Assembly: GCA_022661535.1 (NCBI GenBank)
Contig: JAKULF010000004.1
Coordinates: 186,001 to 250,000 of the forward strand
Reading direction: 5' to 3'
DNA length: 64,000 nt
DNA from: Eutypa lata
Lineage: Eukaryota; Ascomycota; Sordariomycetes; Xylariales; Diatrypaceae
The notes under the pieces are model-generated. The model searched no databases. It worked only from the letters and a program-made list of their open reading frames with translations, and had not been told where the DNA came from. Position 1 is the stretch's first letter. Every line of letters begins with the position of its first letter. The translations under genes and the position numbers were made by a program. This document shows positions 1 through 10,139 of the stretch, in pieces.

Positions 1-734
1 TCTTCGAATCTAATAAAATACGAGTTTCACTCCTCTCTCGTGCCTCGTCTTTAGCTTCGCGAGCAGATCCTACGACTACAGACTACCATAACTTGCGGAC
101 CTTCTTCCGTAACTATACACCTCTTGTCGAGTCTGAGGTTTACTGTGGTGATAAAGACAAACGCGACTTAGTTGCCTTGGGGCCTAAGGGGGATACGACT
201 GAAATAGACGAACTTTTGGGGAGATTTTTGCAAAGGGACCCTTGTCGCTTGATTCAGGTAAATAAAGAGTCATAACTCTAGTCACATTGACTCCACTGCT
301 GACGATACTATAGAAATGTTTTACAAGTAGAGTAAGTTCTGTTTGCCGCCCAAAACCGACCAGACTATAACATTACTTTGTTAATAGAAAGACGGGGACT
401 ACATTCTATTCTACTCGAATGCACGACTTGTCGTTGCTAAAGGCCTTCTCCTCGGAATTCCACTCATGGTTCTACTAATCGGTCCAATCTACCCACTGTT
501 TAAACTAAGCAGCCATGAACTTACCCCAAGGACCCTAACCGCTATAATGTTCACGCAACTTGGGTTCACATGCTTTTTTGCCCTCTGCCTTAAATTCTTG
601 ACCAGACTAAAACGACACGAGTTATTTGCCACAGCCGTAGCGTAAGTAATTCATATATATGCAGTGATTGATCTTTGCTAAAATTTTATAGATATATCGG
701 TGTTCTCATAGTTTTCATGAGCCAAACCGTCTAG
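1..734 (+). CDS. DUF6594 domain membrane protein, 5' end outside window
   Basis: This is the C-terminal part of a fungal DUF6594 protein; the molecular role of the family is unknown. The exons I derive are <1-257, 314-331, 388-641 and 692-734, all with GT-AG introns and consistent phase, ending at TAG 732-734. The first exon, read from base 3, carries a region typical of the family: an LRTFFRNYTPLVESE stretch followed by DLVAL and a short acidic helix. The third exon encodes two hydrophobic helices (KGLLLGIPLMVLLIGPIY and FTQLGFTCFFALCLKFL). The last exon adds a third (YIGVLIVFM) and ends in MSQTV. This three-helix tail matches the usual C-terminal architecture of the family. The 18-nt second exon is short but in phase. 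The start codon and N-terminus lie before the window. Confidence 0.75.
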
Positions 735-1474
735 AGCATACAACAACTGACTTCAAAATCATCCATAGAGATGGAGGGCAGTGGGTGGAGATGGGCTTGC
801 AGAATAGCAAAGGTAGACGGCCACAATCTTGTCATTGTTTGTTTCTTTCAGGGAAGGCGAACTATAGAGATTGATAACGGTGTTTATGAACAGAATTAAG
901 TAAAGACAACTTCATAAGCCATCTTGAGATCCTCCTTTTGTTCGGACCAGTGAATCTATTTACCAATGTAAGACATGGCCCTATGAAAAAGGCCAATGGA
1001 ATGCTATGTGCTCGAAGATAATGAGGGACTATTATACCATTATTCCATGGACTCTGTACTAATACTGGGTATATACTGAGAAATATGAGCCATTCATCTA
1101 AAAGCTTTTATCCGTGTAGGTGCTTTAGAACAGGTATTCATTTTTTTTTCAATACATTATAATGAGGTATATGTCACACAGGGAATGGAGCCATATGTGT
1201 TGGCTGCAGGACAGCTGCAGCAGGAATGCAAAAGAATGCTAACACTTCAATATTTGGAGGTCATGCGACGATCAACGGAATGCATAGGTGCCTAATAAGA
1301 GCCAACAGCTATTAGCAGCAGCTAGGACGGCAATAGGATATTACAGATACGTACCTTCATTTTGTGTATATATAGTAAACGACCCTACAGGTCGTACAGA
1401 GGAAAAAGAAAGGACCTCACGGACCTTAGGACCAAAGAAAATTATTAGTTGAATAGAACCTCAGTTCCAAGCCT
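735..1474. other. Intergenic, no gene seen
   Basis: No ORF longer than about 60 codons and no recognisable RNA gene. The stretch is moderately AT-rich and separates the end of the DUF6594 gene from the decayed Zn2Cys6 gene on the other strand. Confidence 0.5.
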
Positions 1475-2115
1475 TCACATCCTTGTCACAATATGGACCT
1501 CTGAGAGAACTTGCTTACGAGCCCAGTCAGCCCAAGCCTCGCCATGAACGGCGATTCCAGCACACCTCGCTAGTTTCTGAGACCGCACAGAGTCAAGAAA
1601 AACGACCCTGTCGATATTATAGTATCATTAGCAGATAGTAGACCTTTCATTCCGTGGGAATTATAACTAACCTAGCTCCTAGGGCGCACATGACGTACAA
1701 CAACGGTTTCGAATAGTCCTGGATTGCAAAATCCCTGCTCAGTGCGTGCATGAACGAGGGTTTGTGTATAAATGCCAGGCATCTCAGCGGATGGATTCGT
1801 TCGAAGTAGGTGTTGATTAGCCGTAGCCTAAGAGCAGGGTTCTCAAGGGGTATATCTGAGTATAGCCTTATTATGGTCAGCAAACTGGTTTCATATGACC
1901 CGATTTCCCACTTCGCCAAAGACGTACTCATCGAGCTCTATATCGAAGCGAGGGACTACAATTAGGTTTGGAGTTGCTGGACTATCGGACTCCTTGCTAG
2001 GGTAAGAACATTCCAAGTCACGAAGGGTGCACCTCCTACAGAAGGGTTTCGTCCTCGTGCAGCGACTCTTGGAAGCACGGCATTCACTACAAGAGCCGGT
2101 TTTGCGTTTCTCCAA
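1475..2115 (-). pseudogene. Decayed Zn2Cys6 transcription factor (N-terminal half)
   Basis: The minus strand from 2115 encodes a clear Zn2Cys6 binuclear cluster (C-x2-C-x6-C-x6-C-x2-C-x6-C, beginning CSECRASKSRC). A second frame then starts the fungal-specific regulatory domain (YFERIHPLRCLAFIHKPSFM). The two parts lie in different frames, and the shift falls near 1920-1930 with no splice site to repair it. A good GTTAGT donor at 1671 and a CAG acceptor at 1608-1610 bound a 64-bp intron. Beyond it the homology resumes (SVRSQKLARCAGIAVHGEAW) until a TGA at 1475-1477, far short of a normal 500-700 residue protein. No ATG lies in frame before the zinc cluster; upstream there is a TAA. Missing start, frameshift and early stop together indicate a relic. 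A sequencing error could explain the frameshift alone, but not all three lesions. Confidence 0.75.
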
Positions 2116-2720
2116 GCCGGCTGTCTTGAAGATGTTTTAGGCAGGTCAAGATGAGGCTCGCTCAAGAAGTTTATGAGGAGGCTATCAACAAAGCTAGCGT
2201 GAAGTTGGACGTAGAGGTCGAGAAAGTGAAAGATGTCTGATCAAGTCAAGAAAATCCACAGGGAATACACATCATTATGTAAGGTAAGCTTAGACATGGT
2301 ATAAGATATAGCCGGTTTGGATTACTACACTGCGTCTTCTGTCTCAATCATGTCTTATTTGTATTTGGGTTTTTTGCTTGGCATATCTGATATATCAAGA
2401 AGCGGCATGATGCATCGTATCCTTGCAGTTGATCACGTTGCGTGTTTTTGGTGATCGATCTCTCCTTCAGATTCCAGCCGAAGTCCGTATGTTGAGGTTA
2501 CGCGTTTATGGTAATGATAGTATACGTAGATTGCCACAATTGATTGAGAAGTTAAAGGGACATAAAACAACACTTTTCATAAACAAGGGTTATCTAATTG
2601 TATAAGATTTATAGCCCATTCTAATATAGGTACCTGGAAAGAAGGATTCAACCAGACCTGTAAGGAAATAAATAGCATTGTTTGATAGTTCACTTTTTCT
2701 TCATCTTGAACCCTTATAAC
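2116..2720. other. Intergenic, no gene seen
   Basis: Short spurious ORFs only. It joins the relic regulator to the minisatellite and is fairly AT-rich. Confidence 0.5.
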
Positions 2721-2897
2721 TTCACAGGCTTCACAGGCTTCACAGGCTTCACAGGCTTCACAGGCTTCACAGGCTTCACAGGCTTCACAGGCTTCACAGG
2801 CTTCACAGGCTTCACAGGCTTCACAGGCTTCACAGGCTTCACAGGCTTCACAGGCTTCACAGGCTTCACAGGCTTCACAGGCTTCACAGGCTTCACA
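2721..2897. repeat. Perfect 9-bp minisatellite, 19.7 copies
   Basis: The unit TTCACAGGC repeats 19 times without a mismatch, followed by a partial TTCACA. Because 9 is a multiple of 3 and the unit lacks stop codons in most frames, it creates long artificial ORFs on both strands (Phe-Thr-Gly, Lys-Pro-Val and Glu-Ala-Cys repeats). No gene structure surrounds it, so I read it as a non-coding VNTR. Confidence 0.95.
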
Positions 2898-3360
2898 TGG
2901 CATCACTATTGCTTGTCATGCCTTTCAGACTGACTAACTCCTTAAGTTATGACTTGGCAAATATGATAAAAGAAGAGACAGATTGCAAAGGAACCTTTGG
3001 CTGTACTGTGCCTTCCAACAATCTAAGTGCTTGTGAAGGTCTAAAACCAGGCAACATGATAGTTTGAGACCTAGTCACACCGATAACGATGAAGTTTAAG
3101 TTTTAGATATGGTACAAACAAAGTGCGTATGACTACAGTTTATTGTTAGAGATAGAAAACAGAAGGAACTTGGGAATCATGTGGAATTATTATGACTATA
3201 TACGGCTGTAGAAAATCCATAAGAGCAGTAATTCGAAGTTGATTAAAAATTAAAAACCGGTCTTATTCTACACATCCATAAAGCACTCAAGACATATTCA
3301 TCAGCCATATTTGATACTGAATTTTACTTGGACCTAACAACTCATATATCAAGAATCAAC
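2898..3360. other. Promoter region of the small gene that follows
   Basis: AT-rich non-coding DNA between the minisatellite and the next start codon. A CATATTTGATACTGAATTTT stretch precedes the ATG, but no convincing TATA or CCAAT element was identified. Confidence 0.4.
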
Positions 3361-3912
3361 ATGTCTCAGGTAAGAGGTTACGACAGTGCCTTAGTAAGTT
3401 ATATCAGTTAACAGAATTTTTATCAGAACGAACGCGACAAGCGTCCTACGACGGGAGCCGTACTTCCCAAACCGGAAGGCAAATCCTCTAAAGTAAGTTC
3501 ATTCTCTAATCCACGACGGTTATAACTCATTATGATATAGTCTAGGTCGGGGGATCACCCTACTAGACCCTTCTGCCCTATGATATGGAATGATCGACCT
3601 TACCTCGGACAGATAGGATATGCGGATGGCAAAGAGACTGGACACGTCGAGCTCTCCAGTATAGAGAACGGTGGAATAACCGAGGAGGAACGGCTTGATG
3701 TTCCTCTGAAGCACGTTCAGATATGCTCTTTTGTCAAGAAAGGAGGTGAGACTTTCATAGGAGTGAAGTATTTCAAGCTCTTCAAAATCCAGGATGGAGG
3801 GAAGGGAGAAGAAATAGACTGTGTGCTCGGGACTGAGGTTACAGAAGTAAAGAAGGCACCGAGCACAGTAAACACAGAGACTGCCCAGGGTCAAGCCGCT
3901 GCTAAGGGGTAG
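3361..3912 (+). CDS. Small spliced protein of unknown function (148 aa)
   Basis: The exons are 3361-3369, 3427-3492 and 3541-3912. All junctions are phase 0, with GTAAGA and GTAAGT donors and TATCAG and GATATAG acceptors. The first exon encodes only Met-Ser-Gln. The protein starts MSQNERDKRPTTGAVLPKPE, is highly polar and has no signal peptide or membrane segment. Its central part (about 40-120) alternates beta-like and acidic segments (MIWNDRPYLGQIGYADGKE, then KHVQICSFVKKGGETFIGVK). It ends in an alanine-rich tail. I do not recognise a family. Three clean introns in phase and an even coding look argue for a real gene. Minus-strand ORFs over the same bases are shadows. Confidence 0.6.
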
Positions 3913-4318
3913 GTGGTCGATCAGGCTGGCTTAAGTCTAGTTTAATGCCTGTGGGCAGATGTTGCGAGCTACTTAGATGGATAGGAATCTGTGGGAAGGA
4001 AGTTGCTAAGGTGACTGGTAGCTTGGATGGATTCTCTGGGAATCATGTAGGGTAGTTGCCCTGGGCACACCATGTAGATCGTTTTGTGTATTTAGATGGG
4101 TGGCAGTCATGTTGCCTTCCACTTAGTTTCCGTGCCTAATAACAAGTTCTTGAGTTACCCGTACCCCAATATTGTTGTACACGAAGTTCTGGTATATCCA
4201 CTGTGATAGTAGGTGAGAGCGAAATCAGTTAACATCTGCTTAGCTATCGAATTCAGCATTGTAATACCTAGAACGCAGCAAGTATTAAGAACTAAACTGA
4301 CTAGTTAATTTAGATAGT
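3913..4318. other. Convergent intergenic region
   Basis: Lies between the 3' ends of the small unknown gene and the phosphatase gene. It holds their likely 3' UTRs and includes a degenerate GGCA/TGGA-rich stretch at 3950-4110. No gene is seen. Confidence 0.5.
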
Positions 4319-5341
4319 CTATATCAACCCCTTAACAAACCCTACATCTTCCCTCACTCCACACACCAGCCCAGCCCTTTCGTTAATATCTTCAAGTGCC
4401 CTCTCTAGTATGTTACTGCCATCCGCCGGATCGATAGCCAAACCACCTGCACACTCCACAATAAGCGCAAGAGGAAACAGCTCAAACAGACGTCTCAGCT
4501 TCGCCTTGCTATGCTCCGTAACAGGAGATATATAGACACCATGGCCCTTAACCAGCGCATGGACAACATCAGGGACAAGCCCCCCGCTGTAGCGCAGGGT
4601 GTACTTATTCTGTATGAAGTGCGTCACGAGGTTCATGTACTTCTCGTCCTCCGCCGCAGCCCGGAGGTTCGCGGGCGCGAAATAGCGGGTCTTGAAAGGG
4701 GGCTCGGCAAACCGTATCGACGGCCGCAAAATCACGGAGTCCTGGTGTCCACCGTCTTCGCTTACGCTGACTTCGAAACACACACCTTCTCCTGAGCCCG
4801 GGATGCGCACCGCCACGATGGCGATGGTGCGCGGTCCGAAGACGCCGAGGATGGAGGCGATCTGCTTCTCGGCGGGGGGCTGGTTCAGCGCCGTGGCTCC
4901 TTCCCAGATGCCGATGATGGTGCCGACGCTCCAGTTGGGCGCTATGATGGAGCTGCCGTCGAGGGGGTCGAAGGCTACGGTGTATTGCTCGCTTGAACCA
5001 GAAGCACCATCAATCCCCTTCTGCGTTCCATGCACGGAACGCTCCACGGGGTCTTCCTCGCTGCTTGCCGTGACCACCGATGGAGATTTCGCTAGCGCGT
5101 CTCTGATGATGTCCTCGGCTATAACATCGACATTCAGCTGGTCGTCCCCGAACGCATTCGCGCTGCCCACGAGCGAGACCTGCTGGGACTTCCTGAGGGC
5201 TCTGGAAACCCCAGAGATGGCGTCGATCAGTGATGGTATGACGGAGTTGCATAGCTCGGTGTGCCTCTTCGAGGTGATGACGGTGGGAAGATAGCTGCTC
5301 AGGCTGGCGAAGGGCTGAGCAGCGTCAGCTGCAGTAACCAT
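4319..5341 (-). CDS. Class I fructose/sedoheptulose-bisphosphatase-like enzyme
   Basis: A single-exon 340-residue protein of the FBPase class I superfamily, closer in layout to sedoheptulose-1,7-bisphosphatase than to the classical gluconeogenic FBPase. It would remove the 1-phosphate from a sugar bisphosphate in a metal-dependent reaction. The acidic metal site is visible as SSEEDP (about 93-98), FDPLDGSS (124-131) and an AGGLAIDPADGS segment (298-309). A GGLVPDVVHAL helix (253-263) and a SPVTEHSKAKLR segment (272-283) follow the expected order. The start is the first ATG of an open frame with an in-frame stop upstream. There is no evident targeting peptide, so a cytosolic location is likely. 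The substrate cannot be settled by eye. Fungal riboneogenesis is normally credited to the unrelated Shb17 phosphatase, so its pathway is open. Confidence 0.85.
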   Translation of the reverse strand: MVTAADAAQPFASLSSYLPTVITSKRHTELCNSVIPSLIDAISGVSRALRKSQQVSLVGSANAFGDDQLNVDVIAEDIIRDALAKSPSVVTASSEEDPVERSVHGTQKGIDGASGSSEQYTVAFDPLDGSSIIAPNWSVGTIIGIWEGATALNQPPAEKQIASILGVFGPRTIAIVAVRIPGSGEGVCFEVSVSEDGGHQDSVILRPSIRFAEPPFKTRYFAPANLRAAAEDEKYMNLVTHFIQNKYTLRYSGGLVPDVVHALVKGHGVYISPVTEHSKAKLRRLFELFPLALIVECAGGLAIDPADGSNILERALEDINERAGLVCGVREDVGFVKGLI

Positions 5342-7207
5342 TTTGTGGAAACGGAGGTATGGATATAGGTAGGTAGGGAGAGGATGATAGAGAGGGATTG
5401 GTTGTATATGCCTTCTTCTACTATGTATCTAGTAAGGCGATTGAACTGAAGGGGTTTGCTTCAAGGGAAAAAAATTGACGCTGAGGCGGTGGTTGAAGAG
5501 AAATGACTCAAGTGGGTCTTGAAAAATAGGAGATACTGTACTGTACTGTAACTCAACAATATAATCTAGAGTAGATAAGCGTCTGACCCGACAAAACCAA
5601 CGTTATTAATTTTTTCCAAGTTTGCTTTTCATTACTCGTCCAAGATTCCGGCATATAATGTCATGATTTGTTTCTACGACCTAGCATTGTACCCGAATAC
5701 TGGGCGATAGGTAGATACTAGGTATCAGTAAGTAGCATGAGTAGCCGAACAATGTTGACACTGCAGCTTCGTAATTCCATAAATATATTGCAGTTATTAT
5801 GGCCTTTAACGTAGTTGATTCGTTATATGTGGTGGTATTAAGGCAATATGATGCGATATATTAGTATGGTACGTCCGTCCTTGTATTTCATCTCTGAACT
5901 GATACCCCTTTTCACCTTCAATAAGTCAATAAGTCGGTCGTCATTATGCCGCCCTCAAAGTTCCCTATGTTGGTGAACTAACTGTATGCTTGCTGCTTCT
6001 ATAACCGTGTCTCGGCTGATATTAGGTAAGTAGAGGAGATATTCCGTGCTTGTGGGACAAGAAGAGTTAAATAGTAAAATTCTTGAAGCTTATCTCCTTA
6101 TTTTTATAGGCATATCACACCTTGACTTAACCCGAATGACGAAGCTTACAAATGTGAGATCTCTCTGGCAGTATCGGCTGCTACGTCAGGTTGCAATGAT
6201 GGCCCAATAGATACAGCTACATACATATGTATGTAGGTAGGTAGTATTGACCAAACTCTACCATGTGAAGATCGGCAACCGGGCATAGTCCCGCTGCATT
6301 AGTTGACCTTTTTGGATTATATTTAGTTTGTTAAGAAATGATAAGAGTTGAATTTCATTTTTTGGTTCTTTTTATATGTTCTTATATATTGGAAAATGTA
6401 CAAATTATTAGAATAAATACAATGCTGATGATAATATTATTTTGTGAAGTTAGGGTGGTTGCTGGAATGTTGATATAAGCATCGTAGACAGCTACGTAAT
6501 AACTACCTACTACATACAAGGATGTATATTGAGACCCGGAGCACCCAAGTTACAGCACTCAACAGCTGGCTAAGCTACACATCGAGGGCGTAACGCTTAT
6601 CTTATCGAGGGTTTTAACAGGGGACCCTGGTGCTGAAATTCAACGGCTGACCTTGGCCTTGGGATCATTTCGAATCGAATCAGCTGGTCCAACCCAACCG
6701 GACATCCTATCTCATCCTATCCCACACCTCCTCTGCATGCTCCAAAGCTTCTATTCGTAACAATTGGCAGTTCTAACTTGTAGGGGAGTAGGCTGTTGTT
6801 AACAAAGACGCCACCCTCCATCTATCCTTACATAATTCAAAAAATAAAAAGTAAATCATAGATGCATCGTGTCTCCTGGGCAGCAGCAGCAGTAGTAGCA
6901 GCAACAGCAAAAGATCCCCATCTGTGTCTCCTCCATTTATGTTGATTAATACCTGCCTATCTATACTACACCACCTAGATACATACCAACATTACCCCTC
7001 GGAACCCCAATTTGTGTCTAAAGTAAACAAAGCCAACCAGTAATATATCGAGTATCTGCCCTCTCGAAAAAGTCCCGAGACCGACCGCCTTTCTTTCAAT
7101 TTCACCACATTCGGTATATTTCGACAACCCCTCCTCCATCCTCCGATAACGAAAGTGCCGAATCTGAAGAAAGAAAAGAAGAAAAAAAATTACGAAAAAA
7201 AGAAAAG
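5342..7207. other. Long divergent promoter region
   Basis: About 1.9 kb between the divergent phosphatase and Ivy1-like genes. It holds only short microsatellites: a CTGTA run near 5530-5550, a GTAG/GTATGT run near 6220-6245 and an AGC-rich run near 6880-6910. Two AT-rich stretches lie at 5580-5900 and 6310-6450. The last 250 bp before 7208 are pyrimidine/AC-rich, then purine-rich (GAAAAGAAG), as expected of a 5' UTR. Confidence 0.5.
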
Positions 7208-9121
7208 ATGGCGACCCCTCCTCGACTCGAGAGGCCCCCCTCTCCCTCCCCCTCCCAGCTCCCACCGATCCCCGGCTCACCCACCTACTCGTACGCCTCG
7301 ACGGCCGCGAACCGGCTATCCGCGTACAACCTGCCGCCACCGCCGCCCCCGCGGCCCGCCCACACCGTGCTAACCAAGACGGACCTGGAGCAATCGCAGC
7401 AGGCGTACTCGGACCTCCTCGCGACCGCGAAGTCGTACCGGGTGGCACTCGCGACCCTATCCACGGCGGCGTCGGCCTTCGGGTCCGCCCTCGAGGCCTG
7501 CGCGCGGCTGAAAGAATCGCGAGCCGAGTCCCTGAACCACATCGAGCCGGGCCCGCGGCCCCGGGGTCCACTAGCCGCGGTAGCGGCGGCGTCGGGGCTC
7601 GCCTACACCCCGCCCAGCAACAAGGGCGCATCGCCATCGGGACCGTCGTGCACGGCGGACCTCATCCTCGGCGCCAGCGGCGTGCACCACCTGGTGGCGA
7701 ACCACCAGCAGATCCTCTCGGAGACCGTGTACCGGTCGTTCGAGGTGCCGCTGCTGCACGAGCTCGACACGTGGCGGCGCGCCGTCGACGACGAGGAGGA
7801 GGCGTACCGGTCGGAGGCGGCGGCGCGGAGCCGCGAGATCCGCCGCCTCGAGAAGGAGGGCCTCAAGCTGCACCGGCAGCGGCGCCGCGACGTCGGCGTC
7901 TTCCGCGAGCACCTCGTCGAGCTGACCGCCAAGCTCGACGGGCTCACCTCCCTGCACGCCGACCACGCGAGGTCCCTGCTAAGGGATAGCCAGGAGGCCA
8001 GCGCTAGGATCCTCGATGCGAGCTGCTCGCTGGTCAGGGCTGAGGTCGATATCTTCGAGTCCCTGGCCAGGAAGGGGTGGTCCGGCGGTGGGCTGGATGA
8101 TCTGCTAGAGAAGGGCCGCGATTTGTTCGCTGGTGAGGATGATGATCTGCCGCCGCCCGGGATCTTGATGATGGGCAATGGTGGGGGTGGGGGCGGTGGT
8201 GGTATGATGGGGGGAGGAATAGGAGGAGTTGGTGGTGGGGGCCCGGCGATGGTCACGACGAGTGGAGGTGTTGCGGCGATTGCTGGAGGTGGAGGGGGTC
8301 CCGGGACACCAATAGTGGCAGAGGGAGGAGGCGGGGCGAAGCTGTTTAGTATACTACCGCCCAAGAGCATCCTGGCCGACACGGCATCCGATCAGTCGAG
8401 GCCGTCGGGAGGTGGCGGCGGTGGTAGTGGTGGTGGTAGTGGTGGGAGGAGCAGCGGGAACCAACACGAATCGGGGCGTGCTGATAGCCTTCTCGTCGAC
8501 GAAGGGGTCCACTACCAGAGTCTAACGGGTGCTGTCGACGACCGGGAGAGAAACGGCGCCGACAACGAGAGCATATTCTCCGACCTCAACCTGAGCCAAG
8601 TCACGCGCGGTATACGGCCCTTCAGCCCCCAGCCTATCCGTCGTCACGCTACCGACGTCATCATGGATCCGGACTCGCTGCTCAGCGACGATGAGTTCGA
8701 GGTGGGGGTTCATCGTGCCCGTCTAGCTAGCGGTGGTGTTGGTGGTGGTGGTGGTGGTGCGAGGGACGTCTCGGCTCAGGCGTTGGGGCTCGATCTTGAT
8801 GATGACGACGAGGACAATGATGGTGATGATGGTGATGATGATGATGCGGAAGACGACGAGACGATATCACCGTGGAAGAATGAGGGGTTAGGGAGGAGGA
8901 GAAGCCGGAGTGCGGATGATGCTGGTGTGGGTGATGAGACCGTCTCAGGCTCACGGAGGCCGACTTCTTCAGATCGTGGTGGTGCTACGGGTGGTGGAGA
9001 CTTAGGTGTCGATGTCGATGTCGATAGCTCGACTGCCGAGGAGAGGGAACGTCGGTGGGGCAGTAATGATGCAGACGACGAGGGCGAGGATGACGATAAA
9101 GATAAAGACCATCGGAGGTAA
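7208..9121 (+). CDS. Ivy1-like phospholipid-binding vacuolar protein
   Basis: A single-exon protein of 637 residues. After a proline-rich head (1-50), residues of about 55-300 form the conserved helical region that I recognise from fungal Ivy1-like proteins: TKTDLEQSQQAYSDLLATAK, then ASGVHHLVANHQQIL, SFEVPLLHELDTWRRAV, long charged helices (EIRRLEKEGLKLHRQRRRDV) and ASCSLVRAEVDIFESLARKG. In yeast, Ivy1 is an inverted-BAR protein of the vacuole and endosome that binds phospholipids, Ypt7 and Vps33. The remaining half (about 310-637) is low complexity: glycine tracts, then poly-aspartate/glutamate tracts. It contains a SIFSDLNLSQVTRGIRPFSP segment that may be a short motif. The gene converges with NUP53. 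Its base composition is GC-rich, which produces long antisense ORFs that are not genes. Confidence 0.7.
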   Translation: MATPPRLERPPSPSPSQLPPIPGSPTYSYASTAANRLSAYNLPPPPPPRPAHTVLTKTDLEQSQQAYSDLLATAKSYRVALATLSTAASAFGSALEACARLKESRAESLNHIEPGPRPRGPLAAVAAASGLAYTPPSNKGASPSGPSCTADLILGASGVHHLVANHQQILSETVYRSFEVPLLHELDTWRRAVDDEEEAYRSEAAARSREIRRLEKEGLKLHRQRRRDVGVFREHLVELTAKLDGLTSLHADHARSLLRDSQEASARILDASCSLVRAEVDIFESLARKGWSGGGLDDLLEKGRDLFAGEDDDLPPPGILMMGNGGGGGGGGMMGGGIGGVGGGGPAMVTTSGGVAAIAGGGGGPGTPIVAEGGGGAKLFSILPPKSILADTASDQSRPSGGGGGGSGGGSGGRSSGNQHESGRADSLLVDEGVHYQSLTGAVDDRERNGADNESIFSDLNLSQVTRGIRPFSPQPIRRHATDVIMDPDSLLSDDEFEVGVHRARLASGGVGGGGGGARDVSAQALGLDLDDDDEDNDGDDGDDDDAEDDETISPWKNEGLGRRRSRSADDAGVGDETVSGSRRPTSSDRGGATGGGDLGVDVDVDSSTAEERERRWGSNDADDEGEDDDKDKDHRR

Positions 9122-10139
9122 CACTTATGACCTCGTCTTTCCACACGCATACACATACGCACACACACACACACACACACACAGACATATGCACACATCA
9201 CACATGAATACCTACCTCTACCGACGGAGACTTACACAAATTGGGAAATCAATCAAGGGAGTGAATGAAGAGACGATGGGATGAAGCATTTGGAATTGGA
9301 GTCCTAAGCCGATCCGAATGGATGAATGGATTGATCGACGACTGCCAATACAGACACACACAGAGAGAGAAAGAGAGTGTGTGATATGCCTATCTCTGAG
9401 AGTTCGGCGACTACTTCCAAGGTTATTGTTTATACGATTGGACGACTTTATTTCGGGACTACGGTTATAGTTATTCCCTTTTTTTCTTTGGTATTCCTTA
9501 CTATTAGACTCGCGAGCGCTTCATTGGTATCATTGCATCGCATGGCACGGCATCGTACTGTTACATTGTTTTTTTTTATTGATCACGGCCGGCCGGCTGG
9601 TTGGTTTGTTGGCGGACAGCAAGCAAGTCAAATTAGATTAGACATTATGTAGTTTATACGTGGACGGACACAGACACACACACACGGGTTGAGAGAGACG
9701 GCCATACCTACCATTATTGTACTCTTCATCGACGAATGTAGGTAGTTTGAAGGGTCAGAAAACTACGTATATACTAGTTAGAATATACTTTTTGTCTGCT
9801 CACCCCAACCAACCATCGTACATGATTCCTATTCCCATTCCCGTTCCATTCCATTCCACCGTGCATGATTTTCGTCTCGTCCTCGATATTCCTTCCTGCC
9901 TTTAAACGCCGATTTCTGTCTCTTCTGTCTGTGTTTGTGCACCTGAGCATTGGTGATTAGGTAGGTAGGTAGGTAGGTAGGTAGGTAGGTATGTAATCTG
10001 CGTATGTAGTAGAAGCACGTATAATTCAACGTTCAGCATCCCATTCTTTATAGTAAGTTACTTTCTTCCCCATCTCACTCATCTTGCCTTAACTACTGTG
10101 ATCTGTGTGGGTGGGTTGGTGGGTGTGTACGCCACTCCC
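9122..10139. other. Convergent intergenic region with microsatellites
   Basis: 3' flanks of the Ivy1-like and NUP53 genes. A CA run occupies about 9159-9182 and a perfect GTAG run about 9958-9990; an AGAG/ACAC-rich stretch lies near 9350-9380. No gene is seen. Confidence 0.6.
9958..9990. repeat. GTAG tetranucleotide microsatellite
   Basis: About eight perfect GTAG units. It is the longest of many short GTAG/CCTA runs scattered through intergenic DNA of this window. Confidence 0.9.

Noticed and set aside
2577..2933. Repeat ORFs encoding FTG, KPV or EAC peptides
   Set aside because: They are produced by the 9-bp minisatellite on both strands, with no surrounding gene structure.
7603..8382. 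259-codon minus-strand ORF opposite the Ivy1-like gene
   Set aside because: Pro/Ser/Arg-rich shadow caused by the GC-rich plus-strand coding sequence; no ATG context or domain, and it overlaps the conserved helices.
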